From contig JAYKKT010000088.1 in assembly GCA_036023115.1 (NCBI GenBank), positions 1,915,001 through 1,979,000 of the forward strand: a stretch of DNA of 64,000 bases, written 5' to 3'. This document shows positions 23,615 through 35,801 of this stretch, piece by piece. Each line of letters begins with the position of its first letter. Position 1 is the stretch's first letter. The DNA is from Brasenia schreberi. Taxonomy: Eukaryota; Streptophyta; Magnoliopsida; Nymphaeales; Cabombaceae. The notes under the pieces are model-generated. The model was not told where the DNA came from. It worked only from the letters and a program-made list of their open reading frames with translations, and searched no databases. A program made the position numbers and the translations under genes.

Positions 23615-23801
23615 ATAGCTTGTGGGCATGTACCACCGGCGAATCGATATTTTCCTTGGCTCACGGGCATTGGGGCCGGACTGGCCCGTATAGGCAGCTC
23701 TATCAACAGCTTCCTCTTCACAACCACCGGGAAATTCACTATTGCTAGGCCAAAGTTCAACGAAGGATCTGCATTGTGCTGAGCTGGGGCATCCGTAACA
23801 C
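23615..23801 (-). CDS. orphan exon-like ORF of unknown family
   Basis: On the minus strand an acceptor (ctttag, exon from 23801) and a canonical donor (gtaagt, after 23615) bracket 187 nt of open frame. It encodes a Cys-containing peptide starting CYGCPSSAQC and ending with a basic, aromatic RKISIRRWYMPTSY. Base composition is markedly more GC-rich and codon-like than the flanks. I do not recognise the family, and no partner exon was found nearby. It may be a gene fragment. Confidence 0.3.
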
Positions 23802-24079
23802 CTAAAGTAAGAAAAATCTAAAGATCCACATAATTCACAGTTGAATCCGTGGGATATAATACAGAGATGACGCCTTGCTGAAAAATCTGCCACTGCGTTG
23901 ATCTTTCAAAGGGTGCCGGCAAAGAGGCAGCGTAGAGTGCATAACGTACAAAATAGGTGCAAGGATGCGATCTCTATGGCCAAAAGCCTTGCATAAACTT
24001 GTTAAAACGTATTCTGGGTGAGTACATTTTCGAATTTATAAGTGGTTTTCAAGCAAGCAGAATTATTTTGTCTTATATA

Positions 24080-24107
24080 TATATAAGATAAAGATAAGAC
24101 AAAGGAT

Positions 24108-24152
<45 letters not shown>
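24080..24152. repeat. TA/GATA/GA compound microsatellite
   Basis: TA, TAGA and GA runs in series; a second short TA-GA lies at 24193-24222. An AT-rich fold-back repeat follows at 24215-24450. Confidence 0.9.
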
Positions 24153-24471
24153 CAAAGATATGAACAGTCTAAAATCATTCTTTCGCTATCTAATATATAT
24201 AGAATATATATATAGAGAGAGAACATAGTTCATATGCACATCCATTCATACTTAAATCTTCTTAAATATCTTAATTGTTAGATCTTTAAGATCAAAGTTT
24301 GAGATCCTTAATGCAAAAGGCAAAATTATACCTAATGCACTTGTAGAAAGTAACCTAGTATTTTTTTCACTTTTTTAATTTAAATATCATCTGTTGATCT
24401 CACCCGTTGAATGAAATTGAGATTTTTAAGGATGTTTAAGTGAGTGTCTACATTTACTACATTCTCTCTCT

Positions 24472-24476
<5 letters not shown>

Positions 24477-24559
<83 letters not shown>
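24477..24559. repeat. compound microsatellite (TA)n(GA)n
   Basis: A TA array passes into a GA array. A TA-associated fold-back MITE follows (24570-24712, with aagtataataatattatta and aaattacactggtacatgg arms). Confidence 0.95.
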
Positions 24560-24564
<5 letters not shown>

Positions 24565-24769
24565 GCATGTTGCATTATGCTGGACCATTACTTGGAGTAT
24601 AAGTATAATAATATTATTATTCATCATTTTTTAATAATTCTTACTTTTTTAAATTACACTGGTACATGGACATGAGTAGACATGCCAAAAGTTGGCAAGA
24701 TAAGGTTTTCCTATATATATATATATATTCTTTTGTCGTTGTTGTTGATCATTGGTATGGTTTGAAGGT

Positions 24770-25200
24770 TTGAGTACACCCGTATGGTAAATGAGCTAAG
24801 CTGGTAATACTTTTTGGTTCAGTCCGACTCATTATAGCTTGTTTACGTTTGGTTCATGACCTGAATTACAAACCGAACTTGATCTTGCTTTTTAAGCTAT
24901 ACAAGCTTGTTCAGTTCACCTGGATCATGTTAGCTCACTTAGTCGAGGTATATAGAACTTTTACGTACATAGATGCTAGAAAACCATGATGTGGTCGGAA
25001 AATATAATTTAACCAAATGAAAAAGTCTTTCAAAATTACAAGAAAACTGTATTAAAAAAGTTTTTACGTAATTTATAATTGTGAAATATATTTTCTACTC
25101 ATTATACGTTAAAATGTTTGCATTTTTTACTTTAAGGCGATGTGCTTGTAAATTCAGCCCGTGGTTGGATCATGTTGAGCTCGGTCTAAACAAGCATAGA
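24770..25200. repeat. GAGCTC-word dispersed repeat
   Basis: Repeated words gagctaagctgg, agcttgtt, tagctcactt and gagctcggt occur in an otherwise non-coding stretch. Confidence 0.45.
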
Positions 25201-25408
25201 AGCCAAACAGGAACAACACATTGGAGTTGATGAACGATCTAGAGCAGCCCCTTGTTTGGTTAGTTCAACTCCTTTACCAGCCTACTTGGTATCTATGTTC
25301 ATTTTGTAACTGGACCAGTGGGCTCGTTCAAAACCTGAATCGGTCGAACCTGACCTGGAAACCTGCTGGAACTGGGATGGGCCGAACCGAGGTGGTTCCT
25401 CCTTCCAC

Positions 25409-25499
<91 letters not shown>
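25409..25499. repeat. compound microsatellite (CA)n(GA)n
   Basis: A CA run passes into a long GA run. Confidence 0.95.
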
Positions 25500-25501
<2 letters not shown>

Positions 25502-25552
25502 CACCTGCTGAAGGAATGTAATGCCTGCCAATGGCGAGGGTTGCGTGTCGTG

Positions 25553-25553
<1 letters not shown>

Positions 25554-25619
<66 letters not shown>
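25554..25619. repeat. (TA)n microsatellite
   Basis: Uninterrupted TA array 55 bp after the GA run above. Confidence 0.95.
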
Positions 25620-25622
<3 letters not shown>

Positions 25623-25795
25623 CCATTGATTCACATGATTATGTCGCTTTAACTACCTCTTTCACTACCTTCTACTACTCTTTCATTAGTCAAAACCGTC
25701 CTCCACAAATATTTAAATAACTAAATATTTGTATATATATATATATATTGGTGGCTTTGACTGGTGGTGAAGGATGGTTTTGATGGTCTACGATC

Positions 25796-25811
25796 TCTCC
25801 CTCTCTCTCTC

Positions 25812-25852
<41 letters not shown>
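25796..25852. repeat. compound microsatellite (TC)n(TA)n(TG)n
   Basis: Three dinucleotide runs in series. Confidence 0.95.
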
Positions 25853-25909
25853 TTACTTGGATGTTTATACGCTCTAGATGAATCTAAACTCAGCCCTCTG
25901 TTTCTTTAC

Positions 25910-26026
25910 TTTCAGGGGTCTAGTGAACAGATGCTGCCTCGACGGACGCAGTTTCAAAGGCTTTCAATATCACATGGATCGCCAACTATACTATCGAAAC
26001 AGCCCCATGCCTATTCATTCTCATAG
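25910..26026 (+). CDS. possible terminal exon fragment, unknown family
   Basis: An acceptor-like tttactttcag is followed by an open frame reading GSSEQMLPRRTQFQRLSIS and continuing SHG... to a TAG at 26024-26026. Composition is less AT-rich than the flanks. No family is recognised and no upstream exon is seen; it may be chance. Confidence 0.2.
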   Translation, partial: FQGSSEQMLPRRTQFQRLSISHGSPTILSKQPHAYSFS

Positions 26027-26423
26027 ACTGAATATGAAACACTCAAATCATAAATGCAGATCACATAGTTGTTGGCAGCACAACCAGCCTTCTGCCTTCT
26101 TTGCAACTGAGGTTGGATCACATGATCTACCTCCTTAAACATGTCTTCAAGTTCATCTAGAAAATGCTTTTAATATAAAAATAGTAATTAAATATTTATG
26201 TAGTTGCATTATTTCTGTTATTTTGGCCCTTTAGAAATCTCATTTGTTGTCATCAATATGATACAGATAGCATTAAGAATATATTGTGCATAATATTTGG
26301 CCAATACTGCAATACAACTTGTTCGCGCCAACCTTAGAGCTGGTAAAATTACAGCTTTCCTTCATCAATCAATGAGTAAGACCTCTCACTTACGGTAGAT
26401 GCTTGCTCCCGCTTAATTAGAGG

Positions 26424-26975
26424 TGTTCATGGTTCTGTTTGGTTTGGTTCTAGCTTCAACCTCGAGCAAAACCGTTAGTTTTGGTTCTCAACTAATAAAG
26501 AACCAAACCAAACCGTGTTATGACCATAACCGCCGGTTTCGGTTTGGTTCGATCTAAACCATGGTTCTACTCATTTAAGAATTTTGCTAAATACAATGTA
26601 TTATGCCATGAGACTATTTAGATCTACGGTCCACATTTTATATGCATATGAGGTTATACAACTTATATAAACTTGTCAAGATTCAAATCCATATAATTAT
26701 ATACTTATATATTCACATTTTATTTGTATATAAGGTTATAAAACTAATATACATAAACTTATAAAGATTATATATAAGTTTTATAACCTTATATACATAT
26801 AAAATGTGAATATATATTAGTTTGGTTCGGTTCTCATGGTTTAGTTCCAACACGACCGATGAGCTCAACGGCTAGAATTTTTTCCAACTAGAACCGACCC
26901 GAACCAAAACCACTAGACATCTAGAAACAAACCAAAATGCTGGTTTGGTTCGTTTCTCGTGGTTCCATGAACACG
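26424..26975. repeat. GGTTC-word repeat with GTGTTCATGG ends
   Basis: Ends gtgttcatggttc and ggttccatgaacac are inverted repeats. The interior is again GGTTTGGTTC/GAACCAAACC words, with an AT-rich centre containing its own inverted repeat (acattttatatgcatat...atacatataaaatgt). No matching target duplication is seen. It is a relative of the TAGACATG family with different termini. Confidence 0.6.
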
Positions 26976-28016
26976 CCCAAACATGGCCTACTCCTAACTG
27001 GAATTGAACATGTCTACCTATGCCTAATAGTGTTAGCTGAGAAGGTTAGAAAGCTTGAGGTGTGACTTAGGTTAAATATGATTCTCTAAGAAGGAGTGTG
27101 CTTGACTACAAGGCATGTGATTATAGAACTGAAATTACAAACTTTATTCCTTCAATAATCAAATTGTAAAAAGTAGGATCTTACGATCTCACTTTTTTAC
27201 TTTTTTACTGATTATAAGGCCATCAATAACCTCTTTTGTAATAGTGCAATCCTTAAAGTGTGAGTCGGTATGAGTCTAGGTTTCTAATAAAAGGAAGAAC
27301 GGTACAATCTTGCTTTTTATTCGATTAGAAGGCCCATCCGTAGCACGTCCCTTATGGGTAAGCCATTGGACGTGCTCCCAACCTTGCAATAAGGCAACCC
27401 CTCCCTAAAGTTTCTAAATAACTTTAGTAAGGATCCCCACAGCCCAATGATAAGCCTTAAATTGGCCAACTCATGTCACGCCCATAATACCTTAATAATT
27501 TTATTAAGGTATATTATTGCCAATAATATAACTTAAGGACAGTGCATTCACCTTTGTTACTTTATTTCCAATAGTGAGTTGGCCCAATTGGGTTACAATA
27601 TTCATTTGTCATTGTTTGAACTCGTACTTTTTTATGGAACGTAGCTTGCAAATTGGATCATGTCCAATTGCTGGCACTGGGTTTGGCATTTGTTTAGTGT
27701 TAACAAGTACAAACCATCTTTCCTAAAAAATTAGAAAAGTATAAACTATCTGGTCCTAGATGCCGCCGGTTCTAGAGAGCCACGTAATCTGACCGGAGCA
27801 TCTTGGTTCGAGCCTCTTATATATATATATATTATGAATGATATGGTCCACCCGTAGGACATATTTCATCCACACAGTTCGATCGTCTTCCATGGATGAT
27901 CGGGATGACACCTTGTTACATGATGGGACCTCTATGTGACAAGAGACTACCATCCATGATCGTTTATGAACAATCGAACAATGTAGTTGAGAGAGTATTT
28001 TCCTAGAGGGGATCCT

Positions 28017-28018
<2 letters not shown>
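26976..28018. other. no gene recognised
   Basis: 27060-27330 has arms resembling another transposon (ctacaaggcatgtgatta; cgattagaaggccc). The remainder is non-coding, with a short TA run near 27820. Confidence 0.4.

Positions 28019-28084
<66 letters not shown>
28019..28084. repeat. (TA)n microsatellite
   Basis: Uninterrupted TA array, followed by an AT-rich repeat (28085-28440) that contains two related arms (ctattagatgatatgtattgttcatatgatga and ctactagatgatctataccgtccatgcaatga). Confidence 0.93.
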
Positions 28085-28088
<4 letters not shown>

Positions 28089-28440
28089 AGGCGTTACTAG
28101 ACAAATTTATATCAAACTCTATTAGATGATATGTATTGTTCATATGATGACACAAATGATGTAGATAAAGCCGTTCGTCGATATTGACATAAGGATTAAT
28201 GTCATCTAATGTATAAAAACTAAAAGTTACCATCCTCACATGCCATACTCTACTAGATGATCTATACCGTCCATGCAATGATCTTTTGACATTACAATAT
28301 ATTTTGGGTCACCCATCAATACTGACATGAGGATTAATGCCACATGAGGTGTATTAAATGTGATGCGGGATGAGCGTTTTGATAATGATCAAATAATGTT
28401 TATCATAAGGGATTATCTAGCAACTCTCACTTTCTATATA

Positions 28441-31140
28441 TAATGTGCCAAAGAGAATCCGAGGAAACGGTTTATCCAATTGATTTGATAGCATGTTGTC
28501 AAGTCCTTGGACTAACAAATCGGATATCCCTGATACCCGAAGTCATTCCAAGTCCAATTTGTTGGATTTGCTATCCGAAATCATATATAATACTAGACCG
28601 ATATGGATTCAGTTTTTTCTTATCCGGATAAATGTCTGGATCTGATTATAGTGTGGTTTTTTAAATATGATCCTGTTCTTCTCCAACTCTAGATCAAATA
28701 CATAGTTGATTAATCTGAATTAAGTAATGCCATATACAATTTGGATCCGACCCATCTACACCCTTAACTAGTTTCTCGAGCAATTTCAGACCCGAAAAAC
28801 TTCAGGCAGTGATCTCGCAATTTCTCTTACGTATGTTTCTCTCATCAGTACATATGAGTTTCCCGTACATAGTTCACTTAGGAGGTGCTTGATTATGAGG
28901 CTTGGGACTATGGAACTGGAACCGTAACGATTCCAGTTCTCCTTGTAATCAAACGGGGACCGCCGTTGTGGGCTGCTAGAACTGGAACTCTTGTTCCAGT
29001 TCCGAAGTCCCGGCCTCACCCCCTTAATTAGCTGGTCCCACCAATACAATATGAGATTGATGTTGGAAAAATACATTAATTCCTGATCGACACCACCAAT
29101 CCCATGGTTTATACATCTGGGGTCTGTCTTCTATGGATCGAGCTTCTTGAACCAGATTGACAGCAGAAAAAAAAAAATGGAGCAACTTCATAATTAGCTC
29201 ATTCAAAGACTCATTTGAGGACATCCATTGGGGGATGCTAATTTTCATAACAAGAAAGAGGAGAATGATCTGTTATTATGAATATATTGATCTATATCTC
29301 AATGCTTTCTCCATCGAATGGCCGTGATTTTATGTATGATATTGATCACCCCTTAAAACTTAAGAAAGTTCATCACCACCAATCCAATCAGTGGCAGATT
29401 TATGTCAAGGAGCTCAATCAGCTCTCGTTGGAGCAGCCCACGGTTAAAGTGGTGAGGAATGGGCAGAAACCATGGGCTATTTCTTCAGTGCATGACAACT
29501 TGCCTCAACAAAGTTAATTTTCAATTGGAAATTAGCTGAAGGGTTTAATCGTAGGCTAAAATATTCTTCCCACGATTAGACCGTGGTCTATTCCGTTCTT
29601 ATCGTCCTTCAAATACTTTCATTAATCTTTAGCATTGAATATAAACGTTAACTTCTGCGAGTTTGTGAACTTGATCAGTTCCCTGTTAAGATCTTCATGG
29701 TGATATTTTCAGCATACGGGCTCTGGTTCCTTTCAGCAAGGTGGGAGCCCTGTGCCCATTTTATAGGCTTCCCAAAATCGGCAACAATTACCATCCATTA
29801 GGAGGCATAATATATCAACATGAATGGCTTTGATTTCTCGGAAATACAATGAAAACCATGAATTATTTCTCATTTGTAATGGTCGATTAGACCTTCAGAT
29901 GTTCTTGGTTCTTCACATTTTGAGTAATTGGGCAGAAGGACGCGATGTATGATATCTAATTAGCCATTCAAATAGATAATAAAGTGAAACAAAACGCATT
30001 TACTGAAGAATTTCATAATCATCATGACCGTCATATTCAATGTACTTTGCTTAGAGAAGACATTTATGTTTTCCTGCCTGCTACTTCTTTGATCTGTATA
30101 TCAGCCAACCACAGATGCTGTTTAGCAATCAAAACATGTAGATGTTTCATCATCATCCTAATCTTGGCTAGTGCTTCGTAACTGTTTCTCATACATGCAT
30201 ACATGCACACACATGTTGAGAGAGAATGAGAATACAACCGAGAGTGATTTTCAATCTCAAAAACATTGGGATTTAACTATCTGCAATGTACCTTTTATAA
30301 ATAAACAAACTTTATGAGAGTCTAAACTTCAATGGTTTTAAGTTTGCATTACTGCTCGGCTTGTGTAGACCTCGAAGTAGATTCGAAGTCTTTTCTACAC
30401 TACACACACAATGGCACAGCTAGTTTTCTGAAACAAGTGCATTGCTCTAAAAAGATGCTGAAATCTTTTGCTGCAATGCAATGCAATGTGTGAGTGCGCG
30501 CGTCTTATATAAGGAACCTTGGATGGTTTTAATCGTCAACCACCCATCTTTGCTGCTCATAGTAAAGCCCTTTTTGTTCTCGTGTTCGCGAACTTGGGAA
30601 CTGAATTCCTGCTGTGCACATCTCAACACTTGACAGCGAGTAGGTTTCTCAAAAATTTAATGCTACTAGCGCCATTGACGGGATCTTAGAAGTGGCGAGA
30701 GAAACACACAGAACTGCAGATTTTTCATCATGTTCATCGAAACGGTAATTGTAGGAAAGACGGTGTCCACTAACCACTATAGCAATAATTTCATAATCTT
30801 ACACATGAATTCGATTTCTGGTTTCTGCTCTAAGGCAAAAGAAACCTGTGTTATATCGTAGATACGTATGTGATGACACTATGCTTCGTATTCTACAGCA
30901 AGCTCATGGCTGACAACCCACGTTGAAGATGAATGGTGTTAAATCTACCATAAATGGCTTCACTTCATTATTTACACACATTGATTTTAAATCTATTTAG
31001 ATTTCAGAGCTCCAGCTGGAAAGCTTATGATGGACTGCGTCCTTCAGTCAGGGTTGAGACGGCACGACGCTTCATCCTTTTCAGCTGCTAATTAGGCCGT
31101 TTGATTTCGTTCTTCAACTGCAAAACGGTGGTGCATTTAC
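28441..31140. other. intergenic, upstream of the GRP gene
   Basis: No gene is recognised over 2.7 kb. 28870-29030 resembles a transposon end (gtgcttgattatgaggcttggg...ccttgtaatcaaacgg...cccggcctc). Short open frames at 29278-29517 and 29984-30181 have no family and no splice support. Confidence 0.4.
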
Positions 31141-31150
31141 TACTTGGTGC

Positions 31151-31160
31151 AATCTATATA
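31151..31160 (+). promoter_or_regulatory. TATA box of the GRP gene
   Basis: tctatatatc lies about 45 bp before the ATG at 31204, leaving a short leader of roughly 15-25 nt after a normally spaced start site. Confidence 0.5.
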
Positions 31161-31203
31161 TCAGTGGTTCAGTAGCTGAACTAAAGGTAGCAACTCGGCC
31201 AAT

Positions 31204-32730
31204 ATGGCGAGAAGAGTGGGTTTGACATGGCTGTGTTTGAGCCTTCTTGTGGGTTGTGTTGTGGGGAGAGCGTTGAAGGGTGATGAACAGTATAGAGATG
31301 AAGATTTCTTCCTTGGCAAAGGAGTAGGGTTCGGTGGTGGTGTTGGGGGCGTTGGTTTTGGCAAAGGAGGCGGCTGTGGTGGTGGAATTGGGGCCAGAGG
31401 TGGCGGTGTGGGTGGCAGCGTAGGTGGTGGAGTAGGAGGTGGCATTGGTGGAGGTCATGGTGGTGGTGTTGGGCCCATTGGAGGTGGTGTTGGTGGAGGT
31501 CATGGTGGTGGTGTTGGGCCCATTGGAGGTGGTATTGGTGGAGGTCATGATGGTGTTGTTGGGCCCGTTGGAGGTGGTGTTGGTGGAGGTCATGCTGGTG
31601 CAATAGGTGGTGGAATTGGTGGCAGTCATGGCAGTGGCATTGGTGGAATCATCAGCGGTGGTCATGCCGGTGGCATAGGAGGTGGTGTTGGTGGTGCAAA
31701 AGGTGGAGGCGTTGGTGGCACTGTAGGAGGTGGTGGTGGTGGTGGTGGGCAAGGAGGTGGAATTGGTGTTGGTGGTGCTGGTGCTGGTGCTGGTGGAGGG
31801 TTCGGGAAGGGTGGTGGAGTTTGGTTTGGAGGTCCAATCACCGGAGGACTTGGTGGTGGTGCTGGTGGAGGGTTCGGGAAGGATGGTGGAGTTTGGTTTG
31901 GAGGTCCCATTGGTGGAGGAGGATTTGGTGGTGGTGTTGTAGGTGGGCCTGGAGGTGGAATTATTGGTGGTTTTGGCAAAGGATTTGTTGGTGGAATCGG
32001 TGCCATAGGTGGATTTGGTGGTGGGATTGGTGGCATAGGTGGAGGGTTCGGCAAGGGATTTGGTGGTATAGGTGGTGGGTTTGGCAAAGGATTTGGTGGA
32101 GGGTTCGGCAAGGGATTTGGTGGTATAGGTGGTGGGTTTGGCAAAGGATTTGGTGGAGGGATTGGACCAATTGGTGGTGGGGTAGGATCCATTGGTGGCA
32201 TAGGTGGAGGGTTCGGCAAGGGGTTCAATGGTGGGATTGGGCCAATTGGTGGTATAGGTGGAGGGTTTGGCAAGGGGTTCGGTGGTGGCATCGGACCTAT
32301 TGTTGGCATTGGTGGAGGATTTGGCAAGGGATTTGGTGGTGGAATCGGACCGATTGGTGGCATAGGTGGAGGATTTGGCAAGGGATTTGGTGGTGGAATC
32401 GGACCGATTGGTGGCATAGGTGGAGGTTTCGGCAAGGGTTTTGCTGGTGGGATCGGACCAATTGGTGGCATAGGTGGAGGCATCAGCAAGGGATTAGGTG
32501 GTGGTATTGGTGGCCTTGGTAGCATAGGTGGAGGGTTTGGCAAGGGTCTTGGTGGGGGAATTGGTGGCATAGGTGGTGTATTTGGTAAGGGACTGGGTGG
32601 TGGTTTTGGTGGTATAGGAGGTGGATTTGGTGGTGGTGCTGTTGGTGGTTTTGGTGGAGGTGCTGGTACTGGTGGTGGTGGTGGCATTATTGGAGTCCAT
32701 AACGAGGTTGGCGCAGGAGGCTTGGACTGA
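31204..32730 (+). CDS. glycine-rich secreted (cell-wall) protein
   Basis: This is an intact, intronless ORF of 508 codons. Residues 1-23 (MARRVGLTWLCLSLLVGCVV, then GRA) form a signal peptide, so the protein is secreted. A short acidic mature N-terminus (LKGDEQYRDEDFF) precedes about 460 residues of Gly-rich repeats. Two repeat classes can be seen: GGGHGGGVGPIGGGVGG units (about residues 80-135) and GGGFGKGFGGGIGPIGGI units of 18 residues (about 270-430). The latter include adjacent 54-bp DNA copies identical to each other near 32340-32440. The end is IIGVHNEVGAGGLD. It resembles class I structural glycine-rich proteins of plant cell walls. An in-frame Pro-rich antisense frame is only the complement of GGN codons. 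Function beyond a structural role cannot be read from sequence. Confidence 0.9.
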   Translation: MARRVGLTWLCLSLLVGCVVGRALKGDEQYRDEDFFLGKGVGFGGGVGGVGFGKGGGCGGGIGARGGGVGGSVGGGVGGGIGGGHGGGVGPIGGGVGGGHGGGVGPIGGGIGGGHDGVVGPVGGGVGGGHAGAIGGGIGGSHGSGIGGIISGGHAGGIGGGVGGAKGGGVGGTVGGGGGGGGQGGGIGVGGAGAGAGGGFGKGGGVWFGGPITGGLGGGAGGGFGKDGGVWFGGPIGGGGFGGGVVGGPGGGIIGGFGKGFVGGIGAIGGFGGGIGGIGGGFGKGFGGIGGGFGKGFGGGFGKGFGGIGGGFGKGFGGGIGPIGGGVGSIGGIGGGFGKGFNGGIGPIGGIGGGFGKGFGGGIGPIVGIGGGFGKGFGGGIGPIGGIGGGFGKGFGGGIGPIGGIGGGFGKGFAGGIGPIGGIGGGISKGLGGGIGGLGSIGGGFGKGLGGGIGGIGGVFGKGLGGGFGGIGGGFGGGAVGGFGGGAGTGGGGGIIGVHNEVGAGGLD

Positions 32731-32896
32731 CCAGCACTGATCCAACAGTAACGTAACGTATGAATGTTATGTTCATGCATGAGCTCGCCCCCTTTGCTTT
32801 GGATATAAGTCAAGTCTGTCATGTAATTTGGTGTATTTCGATTCGTTTTTCTTGATTTGAGAAGTTTGTTGATGAAATTGTGAGGCTCTTTTCCGA

Positions 32897-32929
<33 letters not shown>

Positions 32930-33545
32930 AAGTGATTGGATCTGTTGACAATGATGCATGTTCACTTATATCTATTCATTTGTTTTAGTAGGATGAGTGT
33001 AATAACAATGTTTTTCGTATTTTCTAAACTTTTTAAAAAATTATAAATTACACTATGCTGTAGACAGTATCTGATTATATATATATATTCACAGTCTTAT
33101 ACATTGACTCCTTGATTAGATTACAGTTCATGCCTTAACCACAAATGGATTCTTTTAAGTTTCAGGCACGGTTTAAAACCACCAGTCTAAAACCGAATAC
33201 CCCCTACTGATACATACAAGTACACGACAGACGAGGCAAGCTTCAAAATCGGTGGTGTCACTGTGGTGGCGGCCATGGGTGCCACCTGAAGTCTTCTCCT
33301 CTTTCCCGTGGTATAACATCGTATTCAACGCGCTCTGAAGTGGAGCTGCAGATCCATCTGCATTTCAACTGTGGAAGTGTTTCTATATAATAGAATTGAT
33401 TTTAGTCGAGTTTACATACTTTCTTTAGTAAGCTTTCAATGCTGGATCAGTCTTTTATTTTAGGATTTAGATCAAGCTGACAATTCAATGTAGCTGATCT
33501 TCTGAATAACCCAGTTGATTGTCTATCTGGTTACACTTATACATC

Positions 33546-33549
<4 letters not shown>
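32731..33549. other. GRP 3' region and a fold-back MITE
   Basis: The 3' UTR of the GRP gene lies within about 32731-32890. A TC-TA microsatellite (32896-32929) leads into a TA-associated fold-back MITE (about 32930-33070). 33100-33540 shows no gene. Confidence 0.5.

Positions 33550-33622
<73 letters not shown>
33550..33622. repeat. (TA)n microsatellite
   Basis: Uninterrupted TA array. Confidence 0.95.
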
Positions 33623-33627
<5 letters not shown>

Positions 33628-35451
33628 TATTTATAAGAAAGACGCACACATCACGTGTCTTTTTTATATAAGAAAAGCATGTCTCGTGCATCTCGTTAAT
33701 ATGGGTGATAAAAAGAGAAAAAATATGATTATGTAGTAAGTGTAATATAATAATTTTTAACAATAAGGAATATGCCCTTAATAAAAGGCATGCTTTTAGT
33801 AACACCCAATCTTATTATGTATTAGTTTGGGTGGACTGTGCACATAAATACTAACTCTTCCAACGTGTTCACGTCGGGTTTTGGCGGTGAGCCATAGTAT
33901 TTACATCAGCCAAGCGTAATAAATACCAACTCTTTTTTTATCTTTTCCTATTATATCTTTTTATATATAACTTGTCCCATGGTTTTGCCATCTTTTATTT
34001 TTTATTCACTTTTATCGTTTATCAAATTAATAACAAGTATCTTACATTATTAATTTAACATGATACATCAATTGCCACATCAACCAGTTGTTACATCAAC
34101 TTATATTAATTGATTAACCCATCATGTCATCACATCAACATCATCCACCTGTCATATGCTATATGAGTATTACCTACCACATCCATAATAATATGAGCTT
34201 ATATCTAATATTATACTTGTAGATTAATTAATATTAAAATATTAGATATTCTTTAATATTACTAATAATTATTATATACTAAAATTAAATAACTTTTTAT
34301 TTGTATCATTAATTTAATATTTAATATTGATGTGGTTGTAGACTCGACAATTACATCACCCTTGACACCTTAAAAGATGTATAGTAATTGAATTTCGACT
34401 AACTTAATATACAACTTAAACTACAAAATGTTATTACACATATTTTAAACCATAAGAAACAAATTAACAAACCTACAAATATAAGAATTTATAAAAAAAA
34501 TTATTTTAATACCTTCTATTTTACTTTCTATAACTTGATCAAAGAATGTAACATGTCACAATTACTTACATAGTGTTTACTTCACACTCACATGGCATGT
34601 ATGTGACTTCACATAGGACATGGCATTGATGTCATTGCTAATGTGGCATTATTGTCAATGATGATATGGTATTGACATTTGACAAAACGTTAAATTTGCA
34701 GTTTAATACTCTCTAATATTATAAAATATATTTTAATTATATTAAAGTATCTTAAAAATCCATTTAAATACCAAATTATTAATATAAATTGGTGTTTATA
34801 TTAAATATTTAAAATAAATTAATAGTTAATATTTGAAGTACATTTATTCATACAAATTATAATTAAGAAAATTTTATTGAAATATTTAAAACATATATTT
34901 AAAATTAATTTGTTATAATAACCTTATTTTAAATGTTGAATATTAATTTATATTAATAAATTTAGTTTTATTTAAATATTTAATTAATGATTTAAATATT
35001 AGTTTACATTAATTACCTTAATTTACAAATAAATCAACCAATGTTAAAAAGAATCAACTAATATGCTATATTAATTTATATTAATATATTTAAATTAACT
35101 TATACTATTAAAATATATATTTATGCTATTAAATATTAATTATCATATCATTAGCATCAACATGACTTTGATTCCTATCAACTTAATAGTCTTTAACATC
35201 AACTCTACCGACTTTAATTTTCATACCCATCAAAATATTGTATTTATTTTTTATCACTGATTATATAAACATTAAGAATTATTAATATAAATTATCAAAA
35301 AAATATATAATGATGTCATGAGCATGAGTGATATTTTAGTATTTTGAGTCAACCACGTCAAATGCCATATATTGATAGTAATATAAACTTAAGTCTATTA
35401 TTTATATAAATAAATTATAAAGTATCAAATTGGATTTTGGGTGAACCGCCA

Positions 35452-35453
<2 letters not shown>
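33623..35453. other. AT-rich gene desert, about 1.8 kb
   Basis: Very AT-rich sequence with recurring words such as catcaacatcatcc, catggcattgatgtcat, ttaatattaa and aatatttaaa. There are no ORFs of note and no recognisable transposon ends. It may be the remains of old retrotransposon or LTR sequence decayed by CpG loss. Confidence 0.5.

Positions 35454-35543
<90 letters not shown>
35454..35543. repeat. compound microsatellite (TA)n(GA)n in the SLC35F promoter
   Basis: A TA array followed by a GA array ends about 260 bp before the transporter start codon, so length changes here could influence its promoter. This is inference. Confidence 0.93.
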
Positions 35544-35546
<3 letters not shown>

Positions 35547-35801
35547 GTTATCCCCGAAAATGTTCGTTCCCGAGGACGGGGTAATCTCGTCTCCTGTTCA
35601 CTCCTTGATAAATTTTTCTGGTGAAAGTTAGCTCCCATCATATATTTGTTCGTCAGTTCGAAGCACAATTTCGTTCCCATTTGGCAATTTTGATTTGAGG
35701 AGATTCCTCGAGTCGGATAATCTCAAGAGTCATGAATTTCTCGTAGATTGGAAGGCTATTGCTGTTGGCCCGGTGGGTTCGAATTGAGCTTCGAGCCCGC
35801 G

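Noticed and set aside
25282..25634. Overlapping open frames of Ser-Leu and Ile-Tyr repeats
   Set aside because: They are translations of GA/TC, CA and TA microsatellites.
31662..32822. 386-codon Pro-rich open frame antisense to the GRP gene
   Set aside because: Glycine GGN codons read backwards as NCC, giving Pro-rich frames without stops. It lacks its own promoter or splice evidence, and the sense frame has a signal peptide.
35748..35801. Upstream ATG for the SLC35F transporter
   Set aside because: It would add 18 polar residues before a helix that is normally N-terminal; the inner ATG fits better.
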